Shown here piece by piece: positions 1 to 9,274 of a stretch of DNA of 64,000 nt. Origin of the DNA: Saccharothrix australiensis (lineage in GTDB: Bacteria; Actinomycetota; Actinomycetes; Mycobacteriales; Pseudonocardiaceae); NCBI RefSeq assembly GCF_003634935.1, contig NZ_RBXO01000001.1:3497501-3561500 (forward strand). The letters run 5' to 3'. The position numbers and the translations under genes are program-made. The notes beneath the pieces are model-generated. The model worked only from the letters and a program-made list of their open reading frames with translations. It was not told where the DNA came from and ran no database searches. Positions within the stretch are counted from its first letter, which is position 1. Every line of letters starts with the position of its first letter.

Positions 1-966
1 GGCTCGTTCCTGCGCAACCTGGACCGCAACCGCGCGCAGGTGGGGCACGTGGCGTCCGACGTGCTGGTGCCGCTGCTGCCGTTCTCCCACCAGTACGGGC
101 TGTCGATGGTCCTCATCGCGTGGCTGGCCCGCTGCTCGCTGGTCATCGCGCCCTACAAGCGGCTGGACCGGGCGCTGACGATGGCCGCCCGGTGCGGCGG
201 CACGGTGTTCGACGCGACACCCGCGACCTACCGCAGCATGCTGAACCTGACCCGCCGCCGCCCGGCGCTGCGCCCGGCCCTGGACGCCGCCCGGATGCTG
301 TGCGTGGGCGCGGCACCGCTGGACCCGAACCTGGTGGACGAGTACGTCGCCGAGTACGGCCTGCCGCTGCTGGACAGCTACGGCAGCACCGAGCTGGGCA
401 ACGTCTCCTTCGCCACGCCGGAGAACCCGGTGGCCTGCGGGCGCGCCATGCCGGGCCTGGAGCTGGCCGTCGTGGACGACGACGGCAACCGCCTGCCCGC
501 CGGCGAGGTCGGGGAGGTCCTGGTCCGCACGCCGGACCTGATGACCGGCTACCTCGACCAGGACGGCGGCGTCGACCCGGTGCGGGTCGACTGGTACCCC
601 AGCGGCGACCTCGGCTACCTGGACGAGCGGGACAACCTGCACGTGCTGGGCCGCAAGCTCGCGGTGCACCGCAACGGCCACACGCTCTACCCCGAGGTGA
701 TCGAGCGGCGCGCCGCGCGGGCGGGCTGCTCCACCAAGGTCGTCGCCCTGCCCGACGACCGGCGCGGCAGCAGCCTGGTGTTCTTCGTCGAGGACGAGTC
801 CGGCACGGACGCCGCCGTGTGGCGCGAGCGCATCAACGAGGTGCTGCCGCCCTGGGAGGCGCCCAACCGCGTCGTCGTGGTGGACCGCTTCCCGTTGAAC
901 CGCAACGGCAAGCCGGACCGCGCCGCGCTGGAGCGGCAGGCGCTGGCCGACGCGGCGGCGAGCTGA
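1..966 (+). CDS. AMP-dependent acyl/aryl ligase, C-terminal part (partial at left edge)
   Basis: The reading frame is open from the first base, so the start lies outside the window and about 321 residues are visible. The ANL superfamily adenylation fold is clear: a substrate-pocket/A5 segment DSYGSTELG, an A7-like segment SGDLGYLDE, the hinge region GRKLAVHRNG, and the C-terminal A10 lysine region NRNGKPDRAAL. Such enzymes activate a carboxylic acid as acyl-AMP and load it onto CoA or a carrier protein. The TGA stop overlaps the ATG of the next gene, and an acyltransferase-like gene and a type II thioesterase follow, so this is probably the starter or extender loading enzyme at the end of a biosynthetic cluster to the left. 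The substrate cannot be read from the sequence. Confidence 0.9.
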   Translation, partial: GSFLRNLDRNRAQVGHVASDVLVPLLPFSHQYGLSMVLIAWLARCSLVIAPYKRLDRALTMAARCGGTVFDATPATYRSMLNLTRRRPALRPALDAARMLCVGAAPLDPNLVDEYVAEYGLPLLDSYGSTELGNVSFATPENPVACGRAMPGLELAVVDDDGNRLPAGEVGEVLVRTPDLMTGYLDQDGGVDPVRVDWYPSGDLGYLDERDNLHVLGRKLAVHRNGHTLYPEVIERRAARAGCSTKVVALPDDRRGSSLVFFVEDESGTDAAVWRERINEVLPPWEAPNRVVVVDRFPLNRNGKPDRAALERQALADAAAS

Positions 967-1898
967 TGGCCGACCGCACGGCGATGGTCTTCCCCGGCAT
1001 GGCACCCTCCGGTTTCGCCACGCTGGGCAAGTTCCTCGTGCTGGACCGCTTCGCGCGCGAGCGGGTCGCGGAGGCGTCCGAGGTCCTGGGCTACCCGCTG
1101 TTGGCGCGCCTGCGGGCCGACGGCGAGGACGGGTACTCCGCCGACGCCCAGGTCGCGTTCGTGGTGAGCTGCCTGGCCCTGGCCGACCGCGCCGAGCAGG
1201 TCCGGGGTGTGCGGGCGGACGTGGTCGCGTGCCCGAGCTTCGGGCAGAAGGCCGCCGCGGTCTACACGGGAGCGCTGTCCTTCGCCGACGCCGTCCGCTT
1301 CACCGTGGACCTCGCGCGGTGCGAGGAGGAGTACTTCGCCGGCTCGGACCTGGTGACGCACTGCGTGGTGCGGGTGCCGGAGGAGGCGTTCCACGACGTG
1401 CTGCGCGGCATGGCGGAGCGCGGCGAGTGGTACGACGTGTCCGGCCACCTCGACCGCGGCTTCCACCTGGTGTCGTTGAGCGAGCGCCACCTGGACGCGT
1501 TCATCGCCGACATCCGCGCCGCGGGCGGGTACTCGATGCACACCATGCGCCCGCCGGTGCACGCGGCGGCGTTCACGCCGTTGCGGCACAAGGCGGAAGC
1601 GGAGGTCTTCACCCGCTACACCATCGGCGCGCCGCGCATCCCCGTGGTGGCCGACCAGGACGGTGCGCTGGTCGAGACCGCGGACGCCATGCGGACCATG
1701 CTGCTGGACACCTTCGACCGCGCGATCCGCTGGCCCGACGTGGTCGCGGGGCTGCGCCGGCTGGACGTGGGCACGGTCGTGTTCGCGGGCCAGGACAACC
1801 TGTTCCACCGCCTCGACGTCACGGCGGAGGCGTTCCGCGTGGTCGCGCTGAACCCCAAGAACGCCCTGCTGCCGCCGAAAACCGCCCGATCCGCCTGA
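966..1898 (+). CDS. Discrete malonyl-CoA:ACP acyltransferase-like protein with an atypical nucleophile motif
   Basis: A 310-residue protein whose ATG at 966 overlaps the stop of the ligase gene, implying translational coupling. It begins MADRTAMVFPG, like the FPGQG start of FabD/AT proteins. The AT histidine region is recognisable as PPVHAAAF (His199 on my count). The nucleophile elbow reads ACPSFGQK instead of the usual GHSxGE: Ser91 is present but the preceding His is Pro and the Glu is Gln. It could load an unusual extender unit, proof-read, or be weakly active. The family is well supported; activity and substrate are inferred. Confidence 0.8.
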   Translation: MADRTAMVFPGMAPSGFATLGKFLVLDRFARERVAEASEVLGYPLLARLRADGEDGYSADAQVAFVVSCLALADRAEQVRGVRADVVACPSFGQKAAAVYTGALSFADAVRFTVDLARCEEEYFAGSDLVTHCVVRVPEEAFHDVLRGMAERGEWYDVSGHLDRGFHLVSLSERHLDAFIADIRAAGGYSMHTMRPPVHAAAFTPLRHKAEAEVFTRYTIGAPRIPVVADQDGALVETADAMRTMLLDTFDRAIRWPDVVAGLRRLDVGTVVFAGQDNLFHRLDVTAEAFRVVALNPKNALLPPKTARSA

Positions 1899-1906
1899 GG
1901 ACGCCG

Positions 1907-2620
1907 ATGAACACCGAGTGGTTCCGCCACTTCCACGACGCGCCCGCCGGCGCGCCGCGCCTGATCTGCTTCCCGCACGCGGGCGGCGCGGCCAGCGCGT
2001 ACCTGCCGCTGGCCCGCGTGCTGTCGTCGTTCGCCGAGGTGTGGTGCGTCCAGTACCCGGCGCGGCAGGAACGCAGGCGGGAACCGCACTTCGGCACGGT
2101 GCCCGCGCTCGCGGACATGGTCGCCGAGGCGCTGGGCGAGGGGCCGTACGCGTTCTTCGGCCACAGCATGGGAGCGGTCGTCGCCTACGAGGTGGCGCAC
2201 CGCGTCACCCCGACGGCGCTGATCGTGTCCGGCCGCCGCGCGCCGTCCACGACGCGCTCCGAACGCGTCCACCTGCGCGACGACGACGGCGTGCTGGCGG
2301 AGATCCGCGCGCTCAGCGGCACCGACCAGCGCATCCTGGACAACGACGAACTGCTCAGGATGGTGCTGCCGACCCTGCGCGCCGACTACCGCGCCGTCGA
2401 GACCTACGAGTTCCCCGGCCACCCGCCGCTGTCGACGCCGATCACCGCGCTCGTGGGCGACCGCGACCCGAAGGCCACCGTGCCCGAGGTCGAGGCGTGG
2501 GCCGGGCACACCACCGGCCCGTTCGGCCTCCACGTCCTGCCCGGCGGCCACTTCTTCCTGGACGACCGGCGGCAGGAGGTCGCCGCCCTGGTTCGCGCCG
2601 CGCTGACCGCGGCGGCGTAG
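1907..2620 (+). CDS. Type II thioesterase (GrsT/TEII family)
   Basis: A 237-residue alpha/beta hydrolase of the typical TEII length. The N-terminal signature LICFPHAGGAASAY, the nucleophile elbow FFGHSMGAVVAYE (Ser), the acid loop VGDRDPKA and the C-terminal GGHFFL (His) complete a catalytic triad. ATG 1907 lies 8 bases after the preceding stop, so the gene belongs to the same operon as the ligase and acyltransferase. TEII enzymes remove aberrant acyl groups from carrier proteins of PKS/NRPS assembly lines. A strong terminator hairpin follows, so this is the last gene of the left-hand biosynthetic operon. Confidence 0.93.
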   Translation: MNTEWFRHFHDAPAGAPRLICFPHAGGAASAYLPLARVLSSFAEVWCVQYPARQERRREPHFGTVPALADMVAEALGEGPYAFFGHSMGAVVAYEVAHRVTPTALIVSGRRAPSTTRSERVHLRDDDGVLAEIRALSGTDQRILDNDELLRMVLPTLRADYRAVETYEFPGHPPLSTPITALVGDRDPKATVPEVEAWAGHTTGPFGLHVLPGGHFFLDDRRQEVAALVRAALTAAA

Positions 2621-2636
2621 CGGCGCCTGCTCCCAC

Positions 2637-2672
2637 GGGCACGGACGCGCTCCCGGTAGCGCGTCCGTGCCC
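2637..2672 (+). terminator. Strong hairpin terminator after the thioesterase
   Basis: A perfect 15-bp inverted repeat (left arm 2637-2651, right arm 2658-2672) with a 6-base loop, 16 bases after the thioesterase stop. There is no U-tract, as is common for actinomycete terminators. Confidence 0.85.
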
Positions 2673-3035
2673 GCCTCGCGTTCCGCCCGGAGTCCACTGT
2701 GGACCCCGTGGTCACGACCGCCGCTTTCACATCTCTCGCGAAAAGCTGTGTGCATTTTCGGCCGGTCGGCAGTCGGCTTGATCGGTCGGGAAAACGTGGC
2801 CCCGGTTGATCCGTGCGGGTGAACATCCCCGACCGCCGGGTGCGCGCGGTCGCTCTCCCGGACGAAATGACCTGCGCCGATCGCCCGGCCTTTGATCGGG
2901 GTCGAAGAGCGGGTCCGATTATTGCGCCGGAAACGGTGTTTGTCGGTGTGATGCTCCGGTTATCTATCTGGCGATCGCGGTCCGAGTCCGTGATCGAATA
3001 GTTTTGCAATCTTTTCTCCTCCTACCTGGAATAGG
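2673..3035 (+). promoter_or_regulatory. Leader/promoter region of the glycosyltransferase operon; no gene seen
   Basis: About 360 bases between the terminator and the first glycosyltransferase gene. The last 100 bases (about 2930-3030) are clearly richer in A/T than the surroundings (for example gttttgcaatcttttctcc), as expected for a promoter. I see no convincing coding frame. A specific -35/-10 pair cannot be assigned with confidence. Confidence 0.5.
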
Positions 3036-3803
3036 ATGCACATGGTCATGTCGAGATGTGTTCTCGGCTTGCCCGGCGCGGTGGGGCCCGTTCGTCGGGT
3101 GGTCGACCTGGAGATCGTGATCCCCGCCTACAACGAGGCGGCGCGGTTGCCCGCGACCCTGCGTGCGGCGGTGGCCTACCTCGACGAGCGCCCGTGGCGC
3201 ACGCGGATCGTCGTGGTGGACAACGGCAGCGTGGACGACACGGCCGAGGTGGTGAGAGGTGTCGAGGCCGGCGGGGTGGACCTGGCGGTGATCGGGTGCT
3301 CCCGCGCCGGGAAGGGCGCCGCGGTGCGGCGTGGCCTGTCGGCGGGGACGGCGGCGTTCGTGGGTTTCGTGGACGCGGACCTGTCCACGCCGTTGGACAC
3401 GCTGACCGAGGTGATGTCCCGCCTGCGCTGGGGCGCGCCCGCGGTGGTGGCCTCGCGGCACGCGCCGGGCGCGCGGTTCGTGCGCGCCCAGCCGTTGGGG
3501 CGACGCCTGGGCGGCGCGGTGTTCCGGGCGCTGGCGCGGCCGTTGGTGGTGGGGGTGCGCGACACGCAGTGCGGGTTCAAGTTCTTCCAGCGGGACGTGG
3601 TGCACGCGGCGTTGCGGCGGTGCCGCTTGACGGGGTTCGCCTTCGACGTGGAGCTGCTGCGCCAGGTGCAGGCCGCGGGTCGGCAGGTGGTGGAGATCCC
3701 GGTGGCGTGGACCGACGACGCGCGCACGACCTTCCACCCCGTGCGGGACGGTGTGGCCACGTTCGTGTCGCTGCTGCGCCTGTACCGGCCGGGTGTCGCA
3801 TGA
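3036..3803 (+). CDS. GT2 family glycosyltransferase (dolichyl/polyprenyl-phosphate hexose synthase-like)
   Basis: About 255 residues. The GT-A fold is seen as LEIVIPAYNEAARL, VVVDNGSVDDT and the metal-binding FVDADLSTPLDT (DxD-type), followed by DTQCGFKFF, which is characteristic of the dolichyl-phosphate glucose/mannose synthase-like subgroup. No membrane segments are visible, so it is probably a peripheral cytosolic enzyme making polyprenyl-phosphate sugar donors. ATG codons at 3036, 3042 and 3048 are all possible starts, and a GTG near 3102 would remove the non-conserved N-terminus. The stop overlaps the next ATG (ATGA), so it is coupled to the GT4 gene. Confidence 0.88.
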   Translation: MHMVMSRCVLGLPGAVGPVRRVVDLEIVIPAYNEAARLPATLRAAVAYLDERPWRTRIVVVDNGSVDDTAEVVRGVEAGGVDLAVIGCSRAGKGAAVRRGLSAGTAAFVGFVDADLSTPLDTLTEVMSRLRWGAPAVVASRHAPGARFVRAQPLGRRLGGAVFRALARPLVVGVRDTQCGFKFFQRDVVHAALRRCRLTGFAFDVELLRQVQAAGRQVVEIPVAWTDDARTTFHPVRDGVATFVSLLRLYRPGVA

Positions 3804-5230
3804 CCAACGTGGCACGGCTGCGCGGCAAGCACCTGGCGGTGTTGAACTGGCGGGACGTCCGGCACCCGCAGGCCGGCGGCGCGGAGTGGTACCTGCACCA
3901 CATCGCCCGCCGCTGGGTCGGCGCAGGGGTGCGGGTGACGTGGCTGACCGCGCGCCCGGAGGCGCTGCCCGCGCACGAGGTGATCGACGGCGTCGACGTG
4001 GTGCGCGCCGGGGGAGCGCTGTCGGTGTACCCGGCGGTGGCGTGGCGGTTGCTGCGCGAGCGCGGCCGGTTCGACGCGATCGTGGACTGCCAGAACGGCA
4101 TCCCGTTCTTCGCCCCGCTGTTCGCCGGTGGGAGCGTGCCGGTGGTGCAGGTGGTGCACCACGTGCACCAGGAGCAGTTCGCCGATCGGTTCTCCCCGCC
4201 CATGGCGGCGGTGGGCCGGTTCCTGGAGGGGCCGGTGGCCCGCCGGGTCTACGGGCGTCGCCTCACGGTGGCGGTCTCGCCGTCCACCCGTACCCGGCTG
4301 CGGCAGCGCCTGGGGTGGCGCGGACCGATCTGCATCGTGCCCAACGGCACCGCCGCCCCGGCGGGCGCGACCGCGCCGCGCGCTCCCGACCCGACGATCA
4401 CGGTGGTCAGCCGGCTGGTGCCGCACAAGCGCCTGGACCTGCTGCTGTCGGCGCTGCCGCCGGTGGCCGCCCGGTTGCCGGGGCTGCGCGTGGACGTCGT
4501 CGGCGACGGCGTCGAACTGCCCCGCCTGCGCGACCTCGCGGCACGGCTCGGCCTCCACGGGGTGGTGACCTTCCACGGCAGGCAGCCCGACGCGGTCCGG
4601 GACGGGCTGCTCGACCGGGCCTGGCTGACCGCGTGCACCTCCGCCGGCGAGGGGTGGGGCTGCTCCATCGTCGAAGCGGCCGGTCGGGGCGTGCCGTGCC
4701 TGGCGGTGGACGCGCCCGGTGTGCGCGATTCGGTCATCCACGGTCGGACCGGCCGACTGGTGGCCGACGCCGACGACCTGCCCGCGGCGCTGGTCGACCT
4801 GCTCACCGACCTGGCGGACCCCGGCACGGCCGCCGCGTTCGCCGACCGCTGCCGGGCGTGGGCGGGCTGCTTCACCTGGGAGCGCAGCGCCGAGCTCCTG
4901 GCGGGCGTGCTCGTGCAGGAGGCGGCCGGGCAGCGGACCGGTTGCCGCCGCACGGCCCGGCCCGACATCGCCACCGTCGTCCGCTGCGCGCCGGGCGTCG
5001 CACCCGGCGTCGGGCGGCTGCGCGCCACCGACGAGGTCGCGACCCACCGCGACGGCACGACGACCGTGCTGCTGGCCGGCTGCGACGACTTCGACGCGCC
5101 GCGCGTGGTGGCACGGCTCGGCCTGACCGTCGAGCGCGTGCGCCTGGCCGACCGCTACGACCTGCTCTCGGGTCCGGCCGGGCTGCCCGCCCGGCTGGCG
5201 CCCGCCGACGAGGAGGCGAGGCGGGCGTGA
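3800..5230 (+). CDS. GT4 family glycosyltransferase
   Basis: A 476-residue GT-B enzyme starting at the ATG that overlaps the preceding TGA. Typical GT4 features are the N-terminal NWRDVRHPQAGGAEWY (acceptor side, G-rich loop), IVPNGT, the donor-domain start VSRLVPHKRLDLLL and the EX7E-like region GEGWGCSIVEAAGRGVPCL. The last roughly 100 residues, after the GT4 domain, form an extra tail (TDEVATHRDGTTTVLLAG) that I do not recognise. It presumably adds a sugar to a lipid-linked glycan together with the neighbouring transferases. Confidence 0.88.
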   Translation: MTNVARLRGKHLAVLNWRDVRHPQAGGAEWYLHHIARRWVGAGVRVTWLTARPEALPAHEVIDGVDVVRAGGALSVYPAVAWRLLRERGRFDAIVDCQNGIPFFAPLFAGGSVPVVQVVHHVHQEQFADRFSPPMAAVGRFLEGPVARRVYGRRLTVAVSPSTRTRLRQRLGWRGPICIVPNGTAAPAGATAPRAPDPTITVVSRLVPHKRLDLLLSALPPVAARLPGLRVDVVGDGVELPRLRDLAARLGLHGVVTFHGRQPDAVRDGLLDRAWLTACTSAGEGWGCSIVEAAGRGVPCLAVDAPGVRDSVIHGRTGRLVADADDLPAALVDLLTDLADPGTAAAFADRCRAWAGCFTWERSAELLAGVLVQEAAGQRTGCRRTARPDIATVVRCAPGVAPGVGRLRATDEVATHRDGTTTVLLAGCDDFDAPRVVARLGLTVERVRLADRYDLLSGPAGLPARLAPADEEARRA

Positions 5231-7722
5231 CCGGGCTCCACCGCGCGGGTGCGCTGGTGACCGCCGCCGCCGGACTGGTCGGCGTCACCGGCTACGTCGG
5301 CACGCTGCTCCTGGCGAACCTGCTGACGCCCGCGCAGTTCGTCGACTACAGCGCCGCCCAGTCGCTGGTGACCACCGCCGGGGTGGCCGCCGCCGCCCTG
5401 GTGCCGCTGCCCCTGGCCCGCGCGGTGCGCGCCGGTCCCGCCGGCTCGGTGGTCCGGCGCGACAGCACGGGTTTCGCCGTGCTCGTGGCGTTGCTCGGCG
5501 GTGCGGTCACCGCCGTGGCGCTGACCGGTCTCGGCCTGGTGCTGAGCACGCCCGGCGTCGCCGTCGCGCTCGGCGCGGCGGGGTTCGCGGTGTTCGCCAT
5601 CTCCCCGGTGTGGGGCCGCCTGCAAGGGGAAGCGCGCTTCGGCCGCTACGCGGCGGCCTCCGTCGCCGAGGTCGTGGTGCGGCTGGTGGCGAGCGTGGCC
5701 GCCGTCGCGCTCGGCCTCGGCTCGGCGGGCGCGGTCGGCGGGTTCGTCGTCGGCGCGGTCGTCGTGGCCTGGACGGGCGTGACCACCCTGCGCGGCGACC
5801 TCGCCTGGCGGCCGGGCCTGCTGCGCGATCGGACCCGGTGGCGCGAGACCGGTGTGCTCGCCTCGGCGCAGCTCACGCTGTCCGCCCTGGTCGGGTGCGA
5901 CGTCGTGCTGGTGGCGGCGGTCGACGCCGACTCGACGGCAGGCGCGGGCTACCAGGCGGTGGCGGTGATGGCCAAGGGCCCGGTGTACGTGGCGGCGTCG
6001 GCCGCGCTGGCCGGTTTCCCGCTGCTGCGCAACACCGCTCCCGAGCGGACGCCCGAGGTGGTCGGCGCGATGCTCGGGTCGTTCACCCGGCTCGCCCTGC
6101 CGATCACCGCCGTGGTCGCCACCGTGCCGCCGTCGGCGGTGTCGGCCGTGCTGCCCGACCGGTACGCGGGCGCGCTCGGCCTGCTGCCCTGGCTCGCCGT
6201 CGCCGGGTTCTCGTTCGGGGCGATCAGCGCCCTGGTCATGGTCTTGCTGGGCGTGGGCGCGCACGCGAGGTGCCGTGCCGCGCTCGCGGTGGCGACCGCC
6301 GTGGTCACGGGCGGCATGTGCGTGGGCTGGTACGCCGCCGCCACAACGGGTCTCGCGGTCGGCGTGGCCTTCGGCGCTTCCCTCGCCGCGCTGGTGTGCG
6401 CGGTGCTCGTCCACCGGTTCCTGCCCGCCCGCGCGCTGCGGGCGTTCGCGCGTGCCGCGGTGCTCGTCGCCGGGCTGACGGTGGTGCTGCTGGTGGCCCG
6501 TTCCTCGACTCCGGCGTGGCTGTGCATCGCGGTGGTCGCGGTGTCGGCGGCGTTGTGGCCCCGTCGGGAGCCGCGCGGACGGCCGGGCGCGTCCCTGGAC
6601 ATCCTGCACCTGGGGTTCGAGGACCCCGACATGCCCGGCGCGGGCGGCGGCTCGCTGCGCACCCACGAGATCGACCGGAGGCTGGTCGCCGCCGGCCACC
6701 GGGTCACCGTGCTGACCACGAGGTTCCCCGGCTGCCGCGACCGCGTCCAGGACGGCGTCCGCTACGTCCACGTCGGTCCGGGGCGGGGGAGGACCCTCGT
6801 CGGGCGGGTGCTCGGCTACGCCGCGGCGCTCCCCTTCGCCGCGCGCCGCCACGCCGCCGACCTCGTCGTGGAGGACTTCTTCGCGCCGTTCTCCACGATG
6901 GGCGCTCCACTGTGGACCGGGCGGCCGACGGTCGGTGTCGTGCAGTGGCTCAACGCCCGCGACAAGGCCCGCCAGTACCACCTGCCGTTCCACCTGGTCG
7001 AGCGGTTCGGCGTGCGTCGCCACCGGCGGCTGGTCGCGGTGTCCCGAGGCGTCGCGGACCGGTTGACCGCCCTGAACCCCCGCGCGCACGTCGAGGTCAT
7101 CGGCAACGGGGTGGACCCGCGCGCCTTCGCCGCCACCCCCTCCGACGGCGCCGACGTCGTCTACATAGGACGGTTGGAGTTCATGCAGAAGGGGCTCGAC
7201 CTGCTCCTGGGCGCGTGGTCCTCGGCCTGCGCCCACGTCACCGGGACGCTGGTCGTCGCCGGGACCGGACCCGGCGGGCGCAGGCTGCGCGACCTGGCCG
7301 ACGACCTCGGCATCGCCGACCGCGTGCGCTTCGCCGGCTGGGTCACCGGGCAGGCGAAGTACGACCTGCTCGCGCGCGCCCGCCTGGTCGCCGTGCCGTC
7401 GCGGTTCGAGACCTTCGGCATCGTCGCCGTCGAGGCGCTCGCCACCGGGACCCCCGTGCTCGCGTTCGACATACCCTGCCTGCGGGAGGTCGTGCCCGCG
7501 CACAGCGGCGAGCTGGTCACCCCGTTCGACGTGCCCGCCTACGCCGAGGCCCTGATCCGCCTGCACCGCACGCCCAAGACCGGCGACCGCGTCCGCCGCG
7601 CCCGCTCGTTCGCCGCGGCCTACGACTGGGACGCGCTCGCCCGGCGGCAGGCGGACTTCTACCGCCGGGCCGTCCGGGAACGGCCCGGCACCGACCCCGT
7701 GCCCACCGGGAGGTCGACATGA
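5227..7722 (+). CDS. Oligosaccharide flippase (Wzx/MOP-like) fused to a GT4 glycosyltransferase
   Basis: An 831-residue protein from a GTG start overlapping the previous stop. Residues 1 to about 450 are a polytopic membrane region with many alternating hydrophobic segments (starts GALVTAAAGLVGVTGYVG, ends WLCIAVVAVSAALWP), resembling polysaccharide flippases of the MOP exporter superfamily. From about residue 456 a complete GT4 domain begins (LDILHLGFEDPDMPGAGGG) with VIGNGVDPRAF, YIGRLEFMQKGLDLLL and PSRFETFGIVAVEALATGT. The frame is continuous through the joint, so this is a real fusion. It may couple lipid-linked glycan translocation with a sugar transfer. The flippase assignment rests on topology and gene context and is less certain than the GT4 domain. 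Confidence 0.8.
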   Translation: MTGLHRAGALVTAAAGLVGVTGYVGTLLLANLLTPAQFVDYSAAQSLVTTAGVAAAALVPLPLARAVRAGPAGSVVRRDSTGFAVLVALLGGAVTAVALTGLGLVLSTPGVAVALGAAGFAVFAISPVWGRLQGEARFGRYAAASVAEVVVRLVASVAAVALGLGSAGAVGGFVVGAVVVAWTGVTTLRGDLAWRPGLLRDRTRWRETGVLASAQLTLSALVGCDVVLVAAVDADSTAGAGYQAVAVMAKGPVYVAASAALAGFPLLRNTAPERTPEVVGAMLGSFTRLALPITAVVATVPPSAVSAVLPDRYAGALGLLPWLAVAGFSFGAISALVMVLLGVGAHARCRAALAVATAVVTGGMCVGWYAAATTGLAVGVAFGASLAALVCAVLVHRFLPARALRAFARAAVLVAGLTVVLLVARSSTPAWLCIAVVAVSAALWPRREPRGRPGASLDILHLGFEDPDMPGAGGGSLRTHEIDRRLVAAGHRVTVLTTRFPGCRDRVQDGVRYVHVGPGRGRTLVGRVLGYAAALPFAARRHAADLVVEDFFAPFSTMGAPLWTGRPTVGVVQWLNARDKARQYHLPFHLVERFGVRRHRRLVAVSRGVADRLTALNPRAHVEVIGNGVDPRAFAATPSDGADVVYIGRLEFMQKGLDLLLGAWSSACAHVTGTLVVAGTGPGGRRLRDLADDLGIADRVRFAGWVTGQAKYDLLARARLVAVPSRFETFGIVAVEALATGTPVLAFDIPCLREVVPAHSGELVTPFDVPAYAEALIRLHRTPKTGDRVRRARSFAAAYDWDALARRQADFYRRAVRERPGTDPVPTGRST

Positions 7723-9239
7723 CGCACAGCAGACGACCGGCGCGCGGACGACTGGCGCACGGACGCCCGCCGCTGCTCGTCGCGGCGGGTTTCGGCGCGA
7801 TCGCCCTGGCGGTGCGCGCCTTCGGCCTGACCCGCGCCTTCGACCTCTGGGTCGACGAGATGGTGTACGCGCGCCTGGCCGCCAGCGCGGCCCGCGGCGA
7901 GCTGCCCAACCTGGACGGCATCCCCTTCTTCCTGCACCCGCCCGGCAGCTTCCTGCTCAACGGCCTGCTCATCGACCTGTTCGGCCTGTCGGGCACCGAC
8001 ATGGACCTCGCGCTGGCGCTGCGCTGGGGCAACGCGGTCCTGGGCGCGGTGACCGTCGCGCTCGGTTTCCTGCTGGTCCACCGCGTCGCGGGCACCGGCC
8101 TCGCCGCGTGCTGCGCGACGATCCTCGCGTTCGACCCGTTCGTCCTGCGCAACAACAGCAGGCTCTTCCTGGAGACCCCTGCCGTCGCGGTCGCCCTGGC
8201 CGGGTACCTGCTCCTCGTCCGGGCGGTGAGCGGCGGCGGTCGCGTCCCGACGGGCGCCGCGGTCGCGGCCGGGCTCCTGCTGGGCTGCGGCGTGCTGACC
8301 AAGGACGTGACGATCGTGCTCGCCGCCGCGCCCATCGTCCTGGCCGTGGCCTGGCGGAAGACCTTGCACATCAGGGACGCGGCGGTCGTGCTCGCCGCCG
8401 GCGCGGTGCCCTACCTGGTGTACCTCTTCGTCGTCGTGCTCGACGGGTCGTCGGGCGCGTGGGGCCGGGCCAAGCTCGACGGCGTCGAACGCATGATCGG
8501 CCTCACCCAGACCACCGGGTTCAACGCGCCCCACACCCCGAACCTCGTCGGACGCCTCGTCGACCAGGTCGGCTACTTCGGCACCAGCTACCTCCTGCTC
8601 GCCGCGTGCCCCGTCGCCGGGGTGATCGCCGCACGCGGCGCGGACGCCGCCCGACGGCTCGTCGGGCTGTGCGCGGTGGCGATGGGCGCGCTCGGCGTCT
8701 ACGCCGCGGCCTTCGGCACGTTCGAGGAGCAGTACGGGTACGGCGTCATCGTCGCCGGGACACTGGCCCTCGGCGTCGCCGCGGCGGAACTGCGCGACCG
8801 CCGCCCCGGCCTGGTCAAGGCGGGCGCGATCGCCTTGGCCTGCCTGGTCCTGCTCACGGCGGCACTGGGCGCACGGGTCGAGACCACGCGGGACGACAGC
8901 ATCCGGGCCGTCCGCGACTGGGTCCGCCACCACCTGCCCGCCGACGCCAGGGTCGGCGTCACCTCCAACACCGCCCAATGGGCCTTCGCCGACGACCCGA
9001 GGTTCGGCGTCTGGCCCTCCGCGCCGACCCTGCGCGACCACGGGGCCACCCACATCCTCACCCACGACCTGATCACCGAGCAGGGCTACGGCTACGCCAA
9101 GACCTCGATCATCACCTGGCTGCGCGCCAACGCCACACCGCTGGTCACCGCCACCGGGCCCAGCAACGGTGAGACGGTTCTGTGGCGGATCGACCCCGCC
9201 GCCCTGGACGAGGCCGCCCGCGAAGGCGTCGGGTCGTGA
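7719..9239 (+). CDS. GT-C membrane glycosyltransferase (GT39/PMT-like)
   Basis: A 506-residue polytopic protein whose ATG overlaps the preceding stop. The first extracytoplasmic loop carries an acidic pair (FDLWVDEMVYARLA), the hallmark of GT-C enzymes that use polyprenyl-phosphate sugars, followed by FFLHPPGSFLLNGLL as in PMT/ArnT-like proteins. About ten hydrophobic segments are visible, then a soluble C-terminal region of roughly 120 residues. It should transfer a sugar outside the membrane from the donor made by the GT2 enzyme at the start of the operon. Confidence 0.85.
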   Translation: MTHSRRPARGRLAHGRPPLLVAAGFGAIALAVRAFGLTRAFDLWVDEMVYARLAASAARGELPNLDGIPFFLHPPGSFLLNGLLIDLFGLSGTDMDLALALRWGNAVLGAVTVALGFLLVHRVAGTGLAACCATILAFDPFVLRNNSRLFLETPAVAVALAGYLLLVRAVSGGGRVPTGAAVAAGLLLGCGVLTKDVTIVLAAAPIVLAVAWRKTLHIRDAAVVLAAGAVPYLVYLFVVVLDGSSGAWGRAKLDGVERMIGLTQTTGFNAPHTPNLVGRLVDQVGYFGTSYLLLAACPVAGVIAARGADAARRLVGLCAVAMGALGVYAAAFGTFEEQYGYGVIVAGTLALGVAAAELRDRRPGLVKAGAIALACLVLLTAALGARVETTRDDSIRAVRDWVRHHLPADARVGVTSNTAQWAFADDPRFGVWPSAPTLRDHGATHILTHDLITEQGYGYAKTSIITWLRANATPLVTATGPSNGETVLWRIDPAALDEAAREGVGS

Positions 9240-9248
9240 CCCGTGAGC

Positions 9249-9269
9249 CGCCGGGGTGACCACCCGGCG
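9249..9269 (+). terminator. Possible short hairpin terminator of the glycosyltransferase operon
   Basis: A 7-bp GC stem (9249-9255 with 9263-9269) and a 7-base loop just after the GT-C stop. It is weaker than the other terminators in the window. Confidence 0.4.
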
Positions 9270-9274
9270 CGTCA

